A stretch of 64,000 nt of DNA from Hirudinaria manillensis (Eukaryota; Annelida; Clitellata; Hirudinida; Hirudinidae), in contig CM067532.1 of assembly GCA_034509925.1 (NCBI GenBank), forward strand, positions 5,854,142 through 5,918,141, given 5' to 3'. The position numbers and the translations under genes are program-made. This document shows positions 1-11,535 of this stretch, in pieces. The notes beneath the pieces are model-generated. The model was not told the origin of the DNA. It ran no database searches and was given only the letters and a program-made list of their open reading frames with translations. The first letter of the stretch is position 1. The number at the start of each line of letters is the position of its first letter.

Positions 1-17
1 CTTTACGGGCGATCCTT

Positions 18-691
18 TTATTTCTTCAGGTGGAGAGAAATGTGCTGTCCGAGGGCAGCCAAGCAGTTCTTCCAGGCAGAAAGGTTGGGGCAACTTCCGC
101 TAACTTCCAGAACATCAACGAAGGCTCTTGCGAAAGCCTTGAATGATTAAAAGTAAAATAATTAATAAAAAATTAATTTCTTTTCAGTTTATGAACTTAG
201 TACAGTTTCAGAATAGAATTTAAGTTAGAAGAACGTCCTATACCTTGAAGTGTGCGGCATTAACTCCTGCTCTTTCCTTGTGCTGTTGGGCCAAGTGATC
301 GAGTTGAGAAACGAGAACTCCCTGTTCATCGAAGAGGTTGACAAGGTTGTCCAATCCGTTGAGTACCCTCAGGACGTGGTTCTTGAATTCATCCGAGTCA
401 GGGTTTTCAACGTGGACACCCTTCAGGGGCTCAACAACGGAGCTGTCGAGCTCGGCGAGTCTGAAGAATTTCAGTTGAATTAATAATCGATACTAAATCG
501 ATATACGTTTTAAATTGAAAATTAATTTACTTCTTGAAAACAGCCTGTCCGAAAACGACCCTGGCGTCGAGCGATGCATCACCCCACACAAACTGCCAGT
601 CGTGTTGGACGTCCTTAATGTCTTCGACAGAGCAGTGGTCAGCCATGATGGCTCCCAGAGACACAGCCACAACGAACAAGTATCCGAGCAT
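18..691 (-). CDS. extracellular hemoglobin globin chain (annelid giant hemoglobin subunit)
   Basis: Three exons at 691-531, 460-244 and 137-18 join in phase to give 165 aa. The intron phases (2, then 0) fit the two classic globin introns (B12.2 and G7.0). A hydrophobic signal peptide (MLGYLFVVAVSLGAIMA) precedes the mature start DHCSVED. The E-helix segment FKNHVLRVLNGLD carries the likely distal His, and QLDHLAQQH carries the likely proximal His. A Cys near the mature N-terminus and the one in AWKNC match the intrachain disulfide pair of annelid extracellular globins; a third Cys (SGSC) could bond another chain. Such chains bind O2 in circulating 3.6-MDa hemoglobin and assemble with linkers like those encoded 4 kb upstream. 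The N-terminal pattern (VQHDW..VW, then QAVF) looks more like A-type than B-type chains, but I do not assign a subtype. Confidence 0.93.
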
Positions 692-834
692 CGTTCTTTA
701 TTCTCCTGAAATTGAATTTCTATGATTGTCTGCCCGGAATGAACCGATGAACAGATTGAATTCGTGATACCAACCGCAGTCGGTCAACTCAACAGACTTC
801 AAATGCTACGAACGAAGACTCCCAGAGTTTGCCG

Positions 835-842
835 CTTTTATA
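835..842 (-). promoter_or_regulatory. TATA box of the globin gene
   Basis: Read on the minus strand this is TATAAAAG, 144 bases upstream of the globin ATG. It predicts transcription starting near 805 and a 5' leader of roughly 115 bases. Inferred from position and sequence only. Confidence 0.6.
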
Positions 843-1327
843 GAAATTTCAGAGACGTCTTAATCTCCGAATAATGAGTTTCAAAGTTCATCGTTTGACG
901 ATGTGCAGATGATGCGCATTGCATTGTCATCAGGCTACGAAATGTATCTCCTGCTTTTATGGATCCTTATTGTTCTTCCGCTTGTCTTCAGTGTTCGAAA
1001 GATTACGTCTTGTGGCTTCTCGGATTAGAATTTAGTTGATTTGTCATTTTTTTCATTAAATTAATTATTTTTCTGGTCTGTTGAATGTTGTAATCCCATT
1101 CCCCGATTTCATTGTAACTTAATCTTGCAATTCCAAGAATGAAAACTTGGGAAAAGCTATATTTTATTTAACATATGGCTGAATTTCACTGTATTAAAGA
1201 CAGTTTTGCAGCCAAGATTTGAATATGGTCGAAGTCTTAAGAAAAAAGTGGTATAAGAGGAAAAACATTTCTTTGTTGATTTCATGCCAAAATGTGTCAA
1301 ATCAGTCACTTAAGGGCTACCCTTAAA

Positions 1328-1371
<44 letters not shown>
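1328..1371. repeat. (ATT)n microsatellite
   Basis: About 14 near-perfect ATT units in non-coding DNA. Confidence 0.95.
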
Positions 1372-1375
<4 letters not shown>

Positions 1376-2542
1376 TATATCATAATTATGTATTATTTTT
1401 ATTAAATGTACATATTAAAACCTTCTGACGTGCACGCCCAGTTATTCCAAAGTATCTAAACATAGCGACAACTAACGGAATATTTACAAATCATGGCATG
1501 GAAACCATAAACCATGCACAAAACAATGCTTTATTTCTGAGACTTTATGTCTTTGAACCAATATTTTATTGTTTGCATGGAAGGAGAAAACATTTATCAT
1601 ACAGATTCAATGTTTTAATGACCAGGTTTAACATGTAGCGTAGGGATTCAAGTGTAAACTGTTTCAAAACATTCCCAAACATTTCATAAGGTAACCATAA
1701 AAACTTAAGAATCAAAGTTTGGCTTTTTGGTTGACAGTGCAAGTGAATCAATGAAATAAAGTTACTACATTTAGCTGTTAGTCCAATGAGTTACATGTTC
1801 TCTTTCTTATATTTAGCATCGTACTATAACGAGACTGATTACATGCTACAGTTTCATTTTCTCTGGAAATTACAACAAAAAAAAATTTTTGCACATAATT
1901 TGCTTAAATTCTGATTATGCAGTTTTGTGCAGTAGCAAAGTTTGAATCGGTAGCACAATAATAAGATATAAGCAGATAACCTCTTTGATTTTGCATAAAC
2001 CTGTCCTCAAGTAAAATGTTTGCACAAATAAATAATTGTATAAATAAGTTCATTAACTCAAGATGCAACATTCAGCCCCGCTTCCAGTGTCTTCGTCTGC
2101 TTGAAATCATAAACTTGTGGACTCCATATTCTTCGCCCATCTTCCCTTATTAATTTATTAATTGGCAATTAATAATTGCAGACTGACAAATATCTTTTAT
2201 TTAGCTTTTTCTTTCTTTTTATTTTCTTACCTGTCGTCGGAAGTAAAGTCTTTTTATTAACTAATTTATTTATTTTCAAATTTTCCCACAATTTCCGAGT
2301 AAAAACAGAAAGAGCTCGAACAGGAAAATAAATGTAACTGAAAACCGCGAACAAAGCACTTGTCATAGCAGCGTTTCTCAAATTTAGTCAGAAACAATCC
2401 AATTCTACCTTTGAGACAAAACTTGTAAAACGTGAGAACTTGCCGGCCAATGCCACCTCCTCGGGGAGCTAATTCCAGATTTTTGCAGTACAAAAGATTG
2501 GTGAGAAGTACGTCTATAATAATGAATAATGTCGTCTCAATC

Positions 2543-2850
2543 CATAATAATATTAGATTCAATTCCTATACCGATTTGTATTTCACATAACGTAAAAGTT
2601 GTTTAAATGCAATATTCATGTTTCCGAAAGAAAACAAAAATCTGAAATTAATTATGTTTCCCATAATTTCCAAGTCACTAGGAATCTCTTATCACTAGGT
2701 TTACCAAAAGAAATTCATCAGATTAGCACTTTTGCTTTCCAAACCGATTAACTTAAAATGCCTCTTATAAGTGTTTCAAAAAAGATAAAACGTCTCTTTA
2801 GTGTGCTACAGTGTTCATTTATTTATTGTTTTTAAACCTCCTATATGTCA
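2543..2850. repeat. duplicated spacer block A, copy 1
   Basis: This block is alignable by eye with 4370-4665. Shared runs include CACATAACGTAAAAGTTG and ACAGTGTTCATTTGTTT-like ends, with scattered substitutions and small indels. It lies in DNA linked to the hemoglobin-linker array and is best read as a segmental duplicate rather than a known transposon: I see no terminal repeats or target-site duplication. Confidence 0.75.
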
Positions 2851-3076
2851 TATCGTCATCCAATACATCCTACTAATTACGGACATTCATTCATTAAAAT
2901 TGTAGCAGAGGGTCTTCCAAACAACTGGACGCATTTAGAATGTTGATGTCTATTGGTCCGGCATAACTAGGTCTGTCTTTCTTTTCATTCTAAATTTTGA
3001 AAATAAATAATGAGGAAGGGATGCAAATGTAATGTAGAGATTTCGACACAAAAAAACACGGTACTTACTAAAAGAA

Positions 3077-3400
3077 AATTATCCGAAAAAATTCATGGAA
3101 TACAATAATTTTCAATAAAATTATATGAAATAAGAGGTCAACATGTGCTGTTATGCAGCTAATGGTGAATTTTAAAATCATGTTGCATCGGTTTTACCCA
3201 CAACACATACCATCATTAGATTTCGATTTGCCTCACCTAATTGTAAAAGTTAATGAAGTGAAATGTATACTTAAATGCTTCTAAAAGAATAAAATTCTGA
3301 AATTCTGAATGTTTTCATTATTCTCTAATGCAACGCTAAACTATTTCCACGGTGTTTACTAAAAGAAAATTATCAGACTAGCGATTTTGCCATCAAAACT
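3077..3400. repeat. duplicated spacer block B, copy 1
   Basis: Matches 6280-6560 in the same orientation. Shared runs include AAATTCATGGAATACAATAA and CAACATGTGCTGTT. The second copy lies just upstream of linker gene 1, so this copy probably marks the upstream flank of a linker unit that no longer exists. The boundary motif ACTAAAAGAAAATTAT occurs at both ends of this copy (near 3067 and 3358). Confidence 0.75.
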
Positions 3401-4369
3401 TATTATATTAAATTTAACTTAAACACTTATAAAAAGAGTCAGATTGACTTCTTATAACCGTCTCCTTCCAATATTTCTCGAGATGATACCTCTCGATGTA
3501 ATACTTATTCTGGACATTATTCAAAGGAAATTATCCAGGGTTTGTCTCCTGAATAAATATGACACTCACCATAACTCAAACGCACTAAGGACTTTGAATA
3601 CTAACTAATTACTTCCTTGTGATCGCTATAATCAGTATTTTGTTAAGCGGTAATTTTAAAGATAGAGATATCGTGTGATTCTCAAACCTGGTCTTATTTA
3701 TGACGCGCTCAGCATCAATCGGATTTTCAAAAGTTTGATTTCTAAATTTGCGCATAACAAGTAAGCAAGGGATGCAAAATATGTAACGATTTCATTAATC
3801 ATTTTTTTTTATCGAAAAGTAATTACATCTCGTTATTTATTTTAAAATCACTTTTATTGCAGTCCATAGTTGCTATTTAATCAGGTCATTATTTTACACA
3901 AAACTTTAATCTGGAACTCCAAGCTATGATATCATAAAACCGTAATATCTTATATTGTTATTTCAGTCATTAAAATGGGCTTAGGGTTGCAATTGAATCA
4001 GATCTCTCTCAATTCTTGCAGTCTGATTTATGAAGAGTGCATGGTCTCTAAGTTTCACATTTAACATTTTTCTTATGATTATAATGCCCTACCTGAAATA
4101 ATTTCTAGATTTTGTCTGTATGTTATTATGAATCCAGTTTATATTCGACAACGCCTTAACCAATTGAAATACTTTACCATACTGGCCCACTTACCCTTTT
4201 ACATTTACTCCGTGCTGTTGCACATTAATTATTTTGACATTACTTTCGCATGATTGCGTTTTGCTTCATTTTTGATTTCATTTTATAATTCCTGACAAAA
4301 AGTTTTCAGAATAGTTTTAATATTTTTATATGTCCCAAGGATCATATAATAATTTTAATTGCCTCGGTC

Positions 4370-4665
4370 TATAATATTATTAGATTCTATTCCTATTCCG
4401 ATTGGTCACACATAACGTAAAAGTTGCTGAAATGCAATATTTATGTTTCTGAAAGAAAAACAAAAATCTGAAATTAATTATGTTTCCTATAATTTCCAAA
4501 TAGTAATTTGGAATCTCGTAGCACTAGGCTTACCAACAGAAATTCATCAAAGCAATTTTGCCCTACAAACCGAATAACTTAAACGACTCTTGTAAGTGCA
4601 TTCGAAAAATGTTAAATGTCTCTAGTTTGTTACAGTGTTCATTTGTTTGCTGTGTTTGCCTCTAT
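4370..4665. repeat. duplicated spacer block A, copy 2
   Basis: Second copy of the block at 2543-2850, ending about 110 bases beyond the 3' end of linker gene 1. Confidence 0.75.
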
Positions 4666-4771
4666 AATTATAATGCAATAAACTCCAACGTTGTTTTTAA
4701 ATAAATTTAATTGCAGTCCATAGTTTCCACTTTGTCGAGTCATTATTTTGGGCAAAGGGGCACATTTTAAT

Positions 4772-5930
4772 CTATCTGAGAAAGTAACCACGTGCACATA
4801 CAAAGTTGCTGGAAAACTTTTCAGTGAAGCAATACGATATGACCTTACTTCCGTCAGAAAAATCACAAACTATTTGATAAGATTTATATTCAAAGGGTTC
4901 TGGAAGCAAAATCAACTTTCCTTTTCCGTAGTAATAATTTCCTTTCCAGATATTGTTCTAGTTTACAAGAAACAAAGTGTCAAAATAAAAGTTAAAATTT
5001 GAGCAATTTTACGGTATTGGACGAGCTATCATTTTTTTAAAAATTGGTAATTCCTATCTGTAATTGACAGAGTATTTAGGATATTTCTGTAACATAGAAT
5101 AACAAATTTAGCAGTTCATTTCCACTAACATCTTTCCCCGAACCAAAATCAACGCCGACTGTGGCAATGCCTGGAAATATTTTAGATCTGGTGACTTCCA
5201 CGACATGGCCAAAGTAATGATGGTCAGGCCATGTTTCGCAACCGTTCCATGCCAGGCGATAGTCGAATTTAGTACCAGGAGTAAAGAAGTCAACTGATAA
5301 AATTGAACAATTTTCCAGAAAATCAGAAGGTTTTTTTTTTGAAATGTTACTTTAACTAACTGAAGCAGACATCCGCGTCTTCGTCATGTCCGTTCAAACA
5401 GTCCTTAATGCCGTCGCAGACCTTCAAGTGATGAATGCATTGGTAAAGAGATCCCCCACATTGGAATTGTTCATTTTTGCAAAGATCTTTTCACAAATGC
5501 AATTTTTGTTAAATATTTGTAATAACTATCTTGATTAGATTTGATTAATTTTTATTATAAAATGCGTTTAGTGATTTTGTTAATGAAGGTTGAATGTTAA
5601 CGTTTCTTCTGTTAATGAACATGTATTTTGATTTTGTTAATATCTCAAGGATCATACAAATTAGTTTACCAAACCACTACAAATACAAACAAAGAAATCG
5701 ATCAACATACTTTCAAGATTTTCTACTCTCCGAATATGTTTGATCCAGGAATCCTCCAAATTGAGTTTTGAAATCTTGTCCAAATCTTCCTTCAATTTTC
5801 CAAGTCGATTATCGAAATAATCAACGGAAAGGTTGTAATTATCAAGAAATTGTTGGTCTACGTGTTCCGATGAGTTTTTGTAACCCCCGCTGGTTACAAC
5901 TAAGGCAAACAGCGCAAGAAGTTTTTCCAT
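4772..5930 (-). CDS. hemoglobin linker chain, gene 1
   Basis: Four exons at 5930-5711, 5486-5361, 5293-5130 and 4957-4772 join in phase (1, 1, 0) to 231 aa, close to the usual length of annelid linkers. Exon 1 gives a signal peptide (MEKLLALFALVVTSGG) and an amphipathic coiled coil. Exon 2 is one LDL-receptor class A module with six Cys and the acidic calcium site DGIKDCLNGHDED. Exons 3 and 4 form the C-terminal beta-rich domain with conserved HVVEVTRSK and SSNFVCARGYF. Linkers are heme-free scaffold chains that trimerise through the coiled coil and hold globin dodecamers together. This copy is the most divergent of the three intact ones. A minus-strand TATAAAG near 6113 may be its promoter. 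Confidence 0.93.
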
Positions 5931-6279
5931 AACAAAATATTTTTATCCCGACCCTTATTTGGTCCTTCTTTAAGTGCCCTAAAAACACTGAAACCTTTGG
6001 ATTTGGGCCTGTGCATGTCGTTGTCCTTGAAATCAAACACATTCTGCAGATATTTTTGCAGTTTTTTTTGCACGAGTATATGTAACAGGGAAAACTTGTG
6101 AGAAATAAGAGAACTTTATATTTCAGAGTTAAGTTTGTTAGATGTCAGTTTGGATTTGATTGATCACAAATTGGAAGCGATAAATTCTTTAAATGTGTTC
6201 TGGCGAACTTTAGCTCGTTCAGTATAAAAGACAGATCGTTCATTGTATTCGATGCGACATATGTTTTTCTCTGCAATAT

Positions 6280-6560
6280 TTCAGAAAAAATTCATGGAAT
6301 ACAATAATTTTCAATAAAATTATGACCTAAAGGGTCAACATGTGCTGTTCTGCAGCTAATGGTTAATTTTAAAGTCATGTTGCATCGATACATACCATCA
6401 TTAGATTTCGATTTGCCTCACCTAATGTAAAAGTTAATGAAGTGCAATGTATGATTAAATGCTTTTAAAAGAATAAACTTCTTAAGTTTAATATGTTTTC
6501 AATATCTTCTAAATCACCGCTAAAATCATGCCACGGTACTTACTAAAAGAAAATTATTCG
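6280..6560. repeat. duplicated spacer block B, copy 2
   Basis: Copy of 3077-3400, lying between linker genes 1 and 2. The interval 5931-6775 holds no other feature apart from the putative promoter of gene 1. Confidence 0.75.
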
Positions 6561-6775
6561 ATTAGCGATCTTTATGTTACAAATATCTTTATTGTTATTT
6601 AATAATAAAATAGTCATGGAGTTTCAATGATTTATGATTCAGATAATAATCTCTGCAACATCAACTCAATCTCTGGCAAATTTATTTTATAAATTACACC
6701 ATAAATTAATTTAAATCCATAATTATGGACCCGTCGTTTATCGTTCGGGAATCATTGTGTTGTGTAAAGGAAATC

Positions 6776-7810
6776 CTAATAATCCGTGTTATAGAGAAAA
6801 TATCCACGTGCACATATGAAATTGCTGGAGACCTTTTTAACCAGGCAATATGATCTGCTCTTGGTTCCATCAGAAAAATCACAAACTAATTTATAAGATT
6901 TATATTCCTTGAGTTTTGGAAGAAATATCAATTTTCCCTTTCCGAAGTTATAGTCTTCTTTATTTACGTACTGTTTTAGAAAAAGTAATTGATCAAACCA
7001 AGTATTTGGGATGTTGAGAATTATATCTATTTTTAAAATGAATTCAATCCTACTAACATTCTTTGTCGAACCAAAATCAACAGTAACTGTGGCAATGTCC
7101 GTTAATAACTTGGATCTGGTCACTTCTACGACGTGACCAAGGAAGTGGAGGTCAGGCCAAGTTTCACAGGAATTCCAAGTCAGGCGAAAGTCGAATTTGG
7201 TACCAGGTGTAAAGAAGGATTCTGCCAAAAGGCCGGAAATAGCAAAAATTTCAGAATGATATTCCTAAACATTTTTCAAACTAACTGAAACAGACGTCTA
7301 AGTCTTCGTCATGTCCGTTCAAACAGTCCTTAATGCCATCACAGACCTTCAGTTGGTGAATGCACTGGTAAAGAGTTTCCCCACATTGGAATTGTTCTTT
7401 TTTGCAGTAATCTTTTCACAAACGCATGTTTAATAAATTCTTATTAAATATTTCAAAGATGAGCTTGGTTAGATTTGATTAATCTTTAATTTAAAATGTG
7501 TTTAGTGATTTCGTTAATGTCCCAAAGATCATATAAATTAATTCTCCAAACCATCGCAAATACAAACAAAGAAATCGACCAACATACTTTCAAGATTTTC
7601 TACTCTCCGAACTAATTTGATCCAGGAATCCTCCAAATTGAATTTAGAAACCTTTACCAAATCATCCTTCAATTTTTCTAGTCTCTTGTTGACGGCATAA
7701 TCAATCGAACGGTTGCAATTTGCAATAAATTTTTGGTCTACGTGTTCATATAAGTTTTTGTATCCCTCAATGACTACAACCAAGGCACATAGCGACAAAA
7801 GTTTCCACAT
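6776..7810 (-). CDS. hemoglobin linker chain, gene 2
   Basis: Exons at 7810-7588, 7411-7286, 7221-7058 and 6970-6776 join in phase to 235 aa with the same architecture and intron phases as gene 1. The start MWKLLSLCALVV is preferred over an in-frame ATG at 7828 because gene 3 has the same start and no upstream in-frame ATG. The LDL-A module has all six Cys. The C-terminal domain is very close to gene 3: exon 3 differs at only about five of 55 residues by eye, which points to recent duplication or gene conversion. It has an extended C-terminus (YNTDY). A minus-strand AATAAA lies at 6681-6686. Confidence 0.93.
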
Positions 7811-8655
7811 AACGAAACCATTTGACATTTCGGCTCAGCTTCTCGTTGGAGTCCTTTAAAATTCCTCAAATAAATATTGCTCATATATCCCAGATGCACA
7901 TTGCACGTTAAACTGAATCACATTTGTCTGTGATGTATCACAAGTTAAGAGAATTGAGTGCTAAATGAACTGGCTTTAGCCACCTTTTCCTTCCAATATA
8001 TTCTGATTTCTCTCAATTTCATCATCTAATAGCTCCTGTCATTGCAGTCATTCATTCGAGAGAACTTGATCTTAGTAGTGTCCTCCTTGAATCCAAACAA
8101 CTGAATGTATTCAAGAATGTAGGTATGAATAGGGATTCGATATCATTCGGATTTTGTCTGTTTTTTCTTCTTAAATGTTAAGCATAAGAACTACTAAGCA
8201 AGTCATGCAATTTTAAATGGGGTCAATGTGATAGCAGAAGCGTAGGCTTGCTTAAGGCTATTCCTATCTTTCTTGGTGATATCTGTTCTAATTGCCTTGT
8301 ATATGAACTTCTTTTTTGCTTTGTTAATGTGAATTTGTGGGACATTTTTTTATATGAATAAACCCGTAAAAACTGAAAAAAGTTTAATATAAAGATGTCA
8401 TTGCGCAAAAGAATTGAACAGTTTCAAAGATTTATTGTTTATTAATGCTTTGTATTTTTTTTTAAATCTTTGGTGCTTTATAATTAAAAATAATGGTATT
8501 TCAATGATTTTTGGTTCAAGCAATCGTCTCTATAGAGCCTCTTAATTTCTGGCAACAAACTTTTAAATTTAATTCGTTTTAATTCCAATTAATAATTATG
8601 GATCAGTCATTTATTAGCGGCCAGGGACCATTAATTTGAGTTAAGTAAACACCTA
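7811..8655. other. spacer between linker genes 2 and 3
   Basis: No gene seen. The part at about 8000-8215 is clearly related to 9880-10110, which lies upstream of gene 3. Shared motifs are TTGAATCCAAACAACTG and a following TATAGGTATGAAT-like run. It is the repeated 5' flank of each linker unit and is the most likely place to look for shared control elements. Confidence 0.7.
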
Positions 8656-9675
8656 TTAATCCTTGTGATAGAGGAAGTAACCACGTGCACATGTGAAATT
8701 GCTGGAAACTTTTTTAATCAGGCAATATGATCTGCTCTTGGTTCCGTCAGAAAAATCACAAACTACTTTATAAGATTTAAATTCATTGGGTTGTGGAAGC
8801 AAAACCAATTTTCCCTTTCCAAAATTATATTCTCCTTTCCATATGTTCTGGTTTAGAAAAAATAATGGATCAAAACGAGTATTTGGAATGTTGAGAATTG
8901 TTTCTATTTATACAATGAATACAATTCTACTAACATTCTTTGTCAAACCAAAATCGACAGTAACTGTGGCAATGTCCGTTAATAACTTGGATCTGGTCAC
9001 TTCTACGACGTGACCAAGAAAGTGGAGGTCAGGCCAATTTTCGCAGGATTTCCAAGTCAGGCGATAATCGAATTTAGTGCCAGGTGTAAAGAAGGATTCT
9101 GCCAAAAATGTTGGCGGGAATTTGCAAAAATTTCAGAATGATATTCCTAAACATTTTTCAAACTAACTGAAGCAGATGTCTAAGTCTTCGTCATGTCCGT
9201 TCAAACAGTCCTTAATGCCATCACAGACCTTCAATTGGTGAATGCACTGGTAAAAAATTCCTCCACATTGGAATTGTTCTTTTTTGCAATAATCTTTTCA
9301 CAAAACGCAATTTTTAATAAATATTTGTAATAACTAGCTTGATTAGATTTAATTAATCTTTAATTTAAAATGTGTTTAGTGATTTTGTTAATTCCCCAAG
9401 GATCTTATAAATTAATTCTCGCAAATACATCCAAAGAAATCGACCAACATACTTTCAAGATTTTCGACTCTCCGAACTAATTTGATCCAGGAATCCTCCA
9501 AATTGAATTTAGAAACCTTTTCCAAATCTTCCTTCAATTTTTCCAGTCGCTTGTTGACGGCATAATCAATCGAACGGTTGCAATTTGCAATAAATTTTTG
9601 GTCTACGTGTTCATATAAGTCTTTGTATCCCTCAATGGTCACAACCAAGGCACACAGCGACAAAAGTTTCCACAT
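8656..9675 (-). CDS. hemoglobin linker chain, gene 3
   Basis: Exons at 9675-9453, 9293-9168, 9098-8935 and 8847-8656 join in phase to 234 aa. The signal peptide is MWKLLSLCALVV. A coiled coil follows, with the exon 1 end NLEDSWIKLVRRVENLE shared with gene 2, then a complete six-Cys LDL-A module and the beta-barrel domain ending in CARGYFLYHKD. Every splice site falls at the same alignment position as in genes 1 and 2. The start-to-start spacing along the array is about 1.9 kb (5930, 7810, 9675), as expected for unit duplication. Confidence 0.93.
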
Positions 9676-10314
9676 AACGAAATCATTTGACTGCTTAGCT
9701 TCTTGTTGGAGTCTGCCTTTAATTTCTTCAAATAACTGTAACTGTTCAGATCCCCCATATGTTTAAGCAATTACATTGCACGTGATATTAAGTCTGTGAA
9801 ATATCACATTGTGCGAAGATTGAGTGCTAGGAAGGTTTAGTGATATTACTTGGTTCAATCGTCTCTTTCCATTTTTTTTACTGAATTTTCTCGATACCGT
9901 CATCCAATTGTTCTATTTATTCCTGACATTCATTCGAGAGAATATGGTCTTCGTTGAGTATTACTCCTTGAATCCAAACAACTGGATGTGTTCAAGAATA
10001 TAGGTATGAATATTCATATCGGATATAGTTCCGAAATCATTCGGACTTTGTCGGTTTTTTTGTCTTTCTAGATTTTACGCAGAACCAGCTAGCAACTGAT
10101 GCAGATTTGATATAAAGATTTCATTACGCATCAGTATTTTCATATAGTTTTTACTTGTATTTTTGTTAAAATATCTTTGATGTTTCATAATGAAAAAATA
10201 ATGGTACTTTAATTTGTCTTATTTCACAGAATCGTCTCTTTACCAGCTTTCCGTAAAATTTTAAATTTAATTTTTCAATCTATATTGCAACTATTAATTA
10301 TGGGTTGATCAGAA
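9676..10314. other. spacer upstream of linker gene 3
   Basis: No gene seen. It contains the repeated linker 5' flank at about 9880-10110. Confidence 0.6.
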
Positions 10315-11330
10315 TTAATTGTTTCGAGTAGGGGAATACCTTTTTAATCTTTTTGATACTTGCAGGTTTGAAGGTTCTTGCAGGTACTTGCTGGAGACTT
10401 TTTTAAAGAGGCAATATGATATACTATTACTTTTTTCAAATAAATCACAATCTATTTGATAAGAATTGATTTCTTTGTGTTCTCGAAGTGAAACCGTTTC
10501 TCCTTTTCCGCAGTTACATTCCTCATTCAAGACATTCATTCTGGTTTAGAAGAAGCAAAACTCCGAAATAAATGTTTTGAACATTGGCAGATGTTTTTGT
10601 TTCTATCTTTTTGAATACGAATTTAAAATTCAGCTCTACTTACATCCTTTCTCGAACCAAAGTCAAAAGTGATTGATAATTCCTGGAACGAATTTTGATG
10701 TGGTCACTCCTATAAAATGGCCAAAGTAAAGTTGGTAAGACTATGCCTTGCAACAATTCCAAGTCAGTCGAAATTTGTTACCATATCTAACAATGCCTCT
10801 GACAAAAATTATCTCAGGAAGTTGAAAAGAATTTCGAATGATATTCCTAAATATTTTTCAAACTAACTGAAGCAGACGTCTACGTCTTCGTCATGTCCGT
10901 TCAAACAGTCCTTAATGTCGTCACAGACCTTCAATTGATGAATGCACTGGTAAAGAGTTCTCCCATATTGGAATTATTCCTTTTCACAACGAACTTTCCT
11001 AAAATCAATGTTTTATTGGTTATGTTAGAAAACTTGGTTAGGTTTAATTAGTTTTGAATTTGAATATTTGTATTGATTCCATTTATCATAAAGAAATTAT
11101 TTTTCCAAACCATACTTTCAAGATCTTTGTCTCTCTGATCAAATTTGAGCCAGAAATCTTTAAAATTGATTGTTGGATCCTTTTCCAAATCTCCAAACAA
11201 CTTTTCTAGCCTTTTGTCGATGGTGTAAACAACCGAACAATTTGCAAACTACTCTCAAGGTGTCCAGATCTGTTTTTGTACCCCTCAATGGCCACAACCA
11301 AGGCAGACAGCGACAAAAATTTCTGCAATG
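10315..11330 (-). pseudogene. hemoglobin linker pseudogene
   Basis: All four linker exons are recognisable, at about 11330-11110, 10983-10866, 10800-10640 and 10543-10315. The copy is broken in several independent ways. The MWK start codon is replaced near 11325. Part of the coiled-coil exon is deleted with loss of frame. In the LDL-A exon a CAA codon has become TAA (10974-10976) and the second Cys has become Tyr. The beta-barrel exon is degenerate, and the characteristic CARGYF end is lost. It is the next unit after gene 3 in the same orientation. Its LDL-A exon is still well conserved, so inactivation may be fairly recent. Confidence 0.88.
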
Positions 11331-11404
11331 ATTTTGGACATCTCAACTCAGCTTTTTATGGGCGTATTTGCTTTATCTTTTCAAATCCATTTTTAATTTT
11401 TTTT

Positions 11405-11535
11405 TTATCAGCGTAGTAAACAATGGAACCAGATGCAAACAATTCTAGTTGTGACATGATAAGGATTAGGTTTTTTTTTTACCCTGGATGGCAATCACGA
11501 GGACACACTGCAACAGAACGTTCCACTTAATGTAA
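11405..11535 (-). pseudogene. relic first exon of a further linker copy
   Basis: On the minus strand, 11530-11480 aligns with the signal-peptide segment of genes 2 and 3 (for example GTGGAACGTTCTGTTGCAGT against the MWKLLSL codons). The part at 11450-11410 aligns with the coiled-coil start. No other exons are recognisable beside it. Short and diverged, so moderate confidence. Confidence 0.5.

Larger units (their letters stand above)
843..4771. other. intergenic DNA with decayed linker-array spacer copies
   Basis: I see no intact gene here. The stretch is AT-rich and contains an ATT microsatellite and blocks that recur inside the linker array (listed separately). The pieces around 2830-3010 resemble the 5' spacer of linker genes (compare 8000-8215 and 9880-10110), and 3840-3920 resembles the sequence just 3' of the first linker gene at about 4690-4770. 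This suggests that older linker units once occupied this interval and have been lost. Confidence 0.6.

Noticed and set aside
2169..2562. Overlapping minus-strand frames, one with GGGIGRQVLTFYKFC
   Set aside because: Lys/Phe-rich, no splice partners, and overlaps duplicated spacer DNA; a transposon or UTR fragment is possible but I cannot show it.
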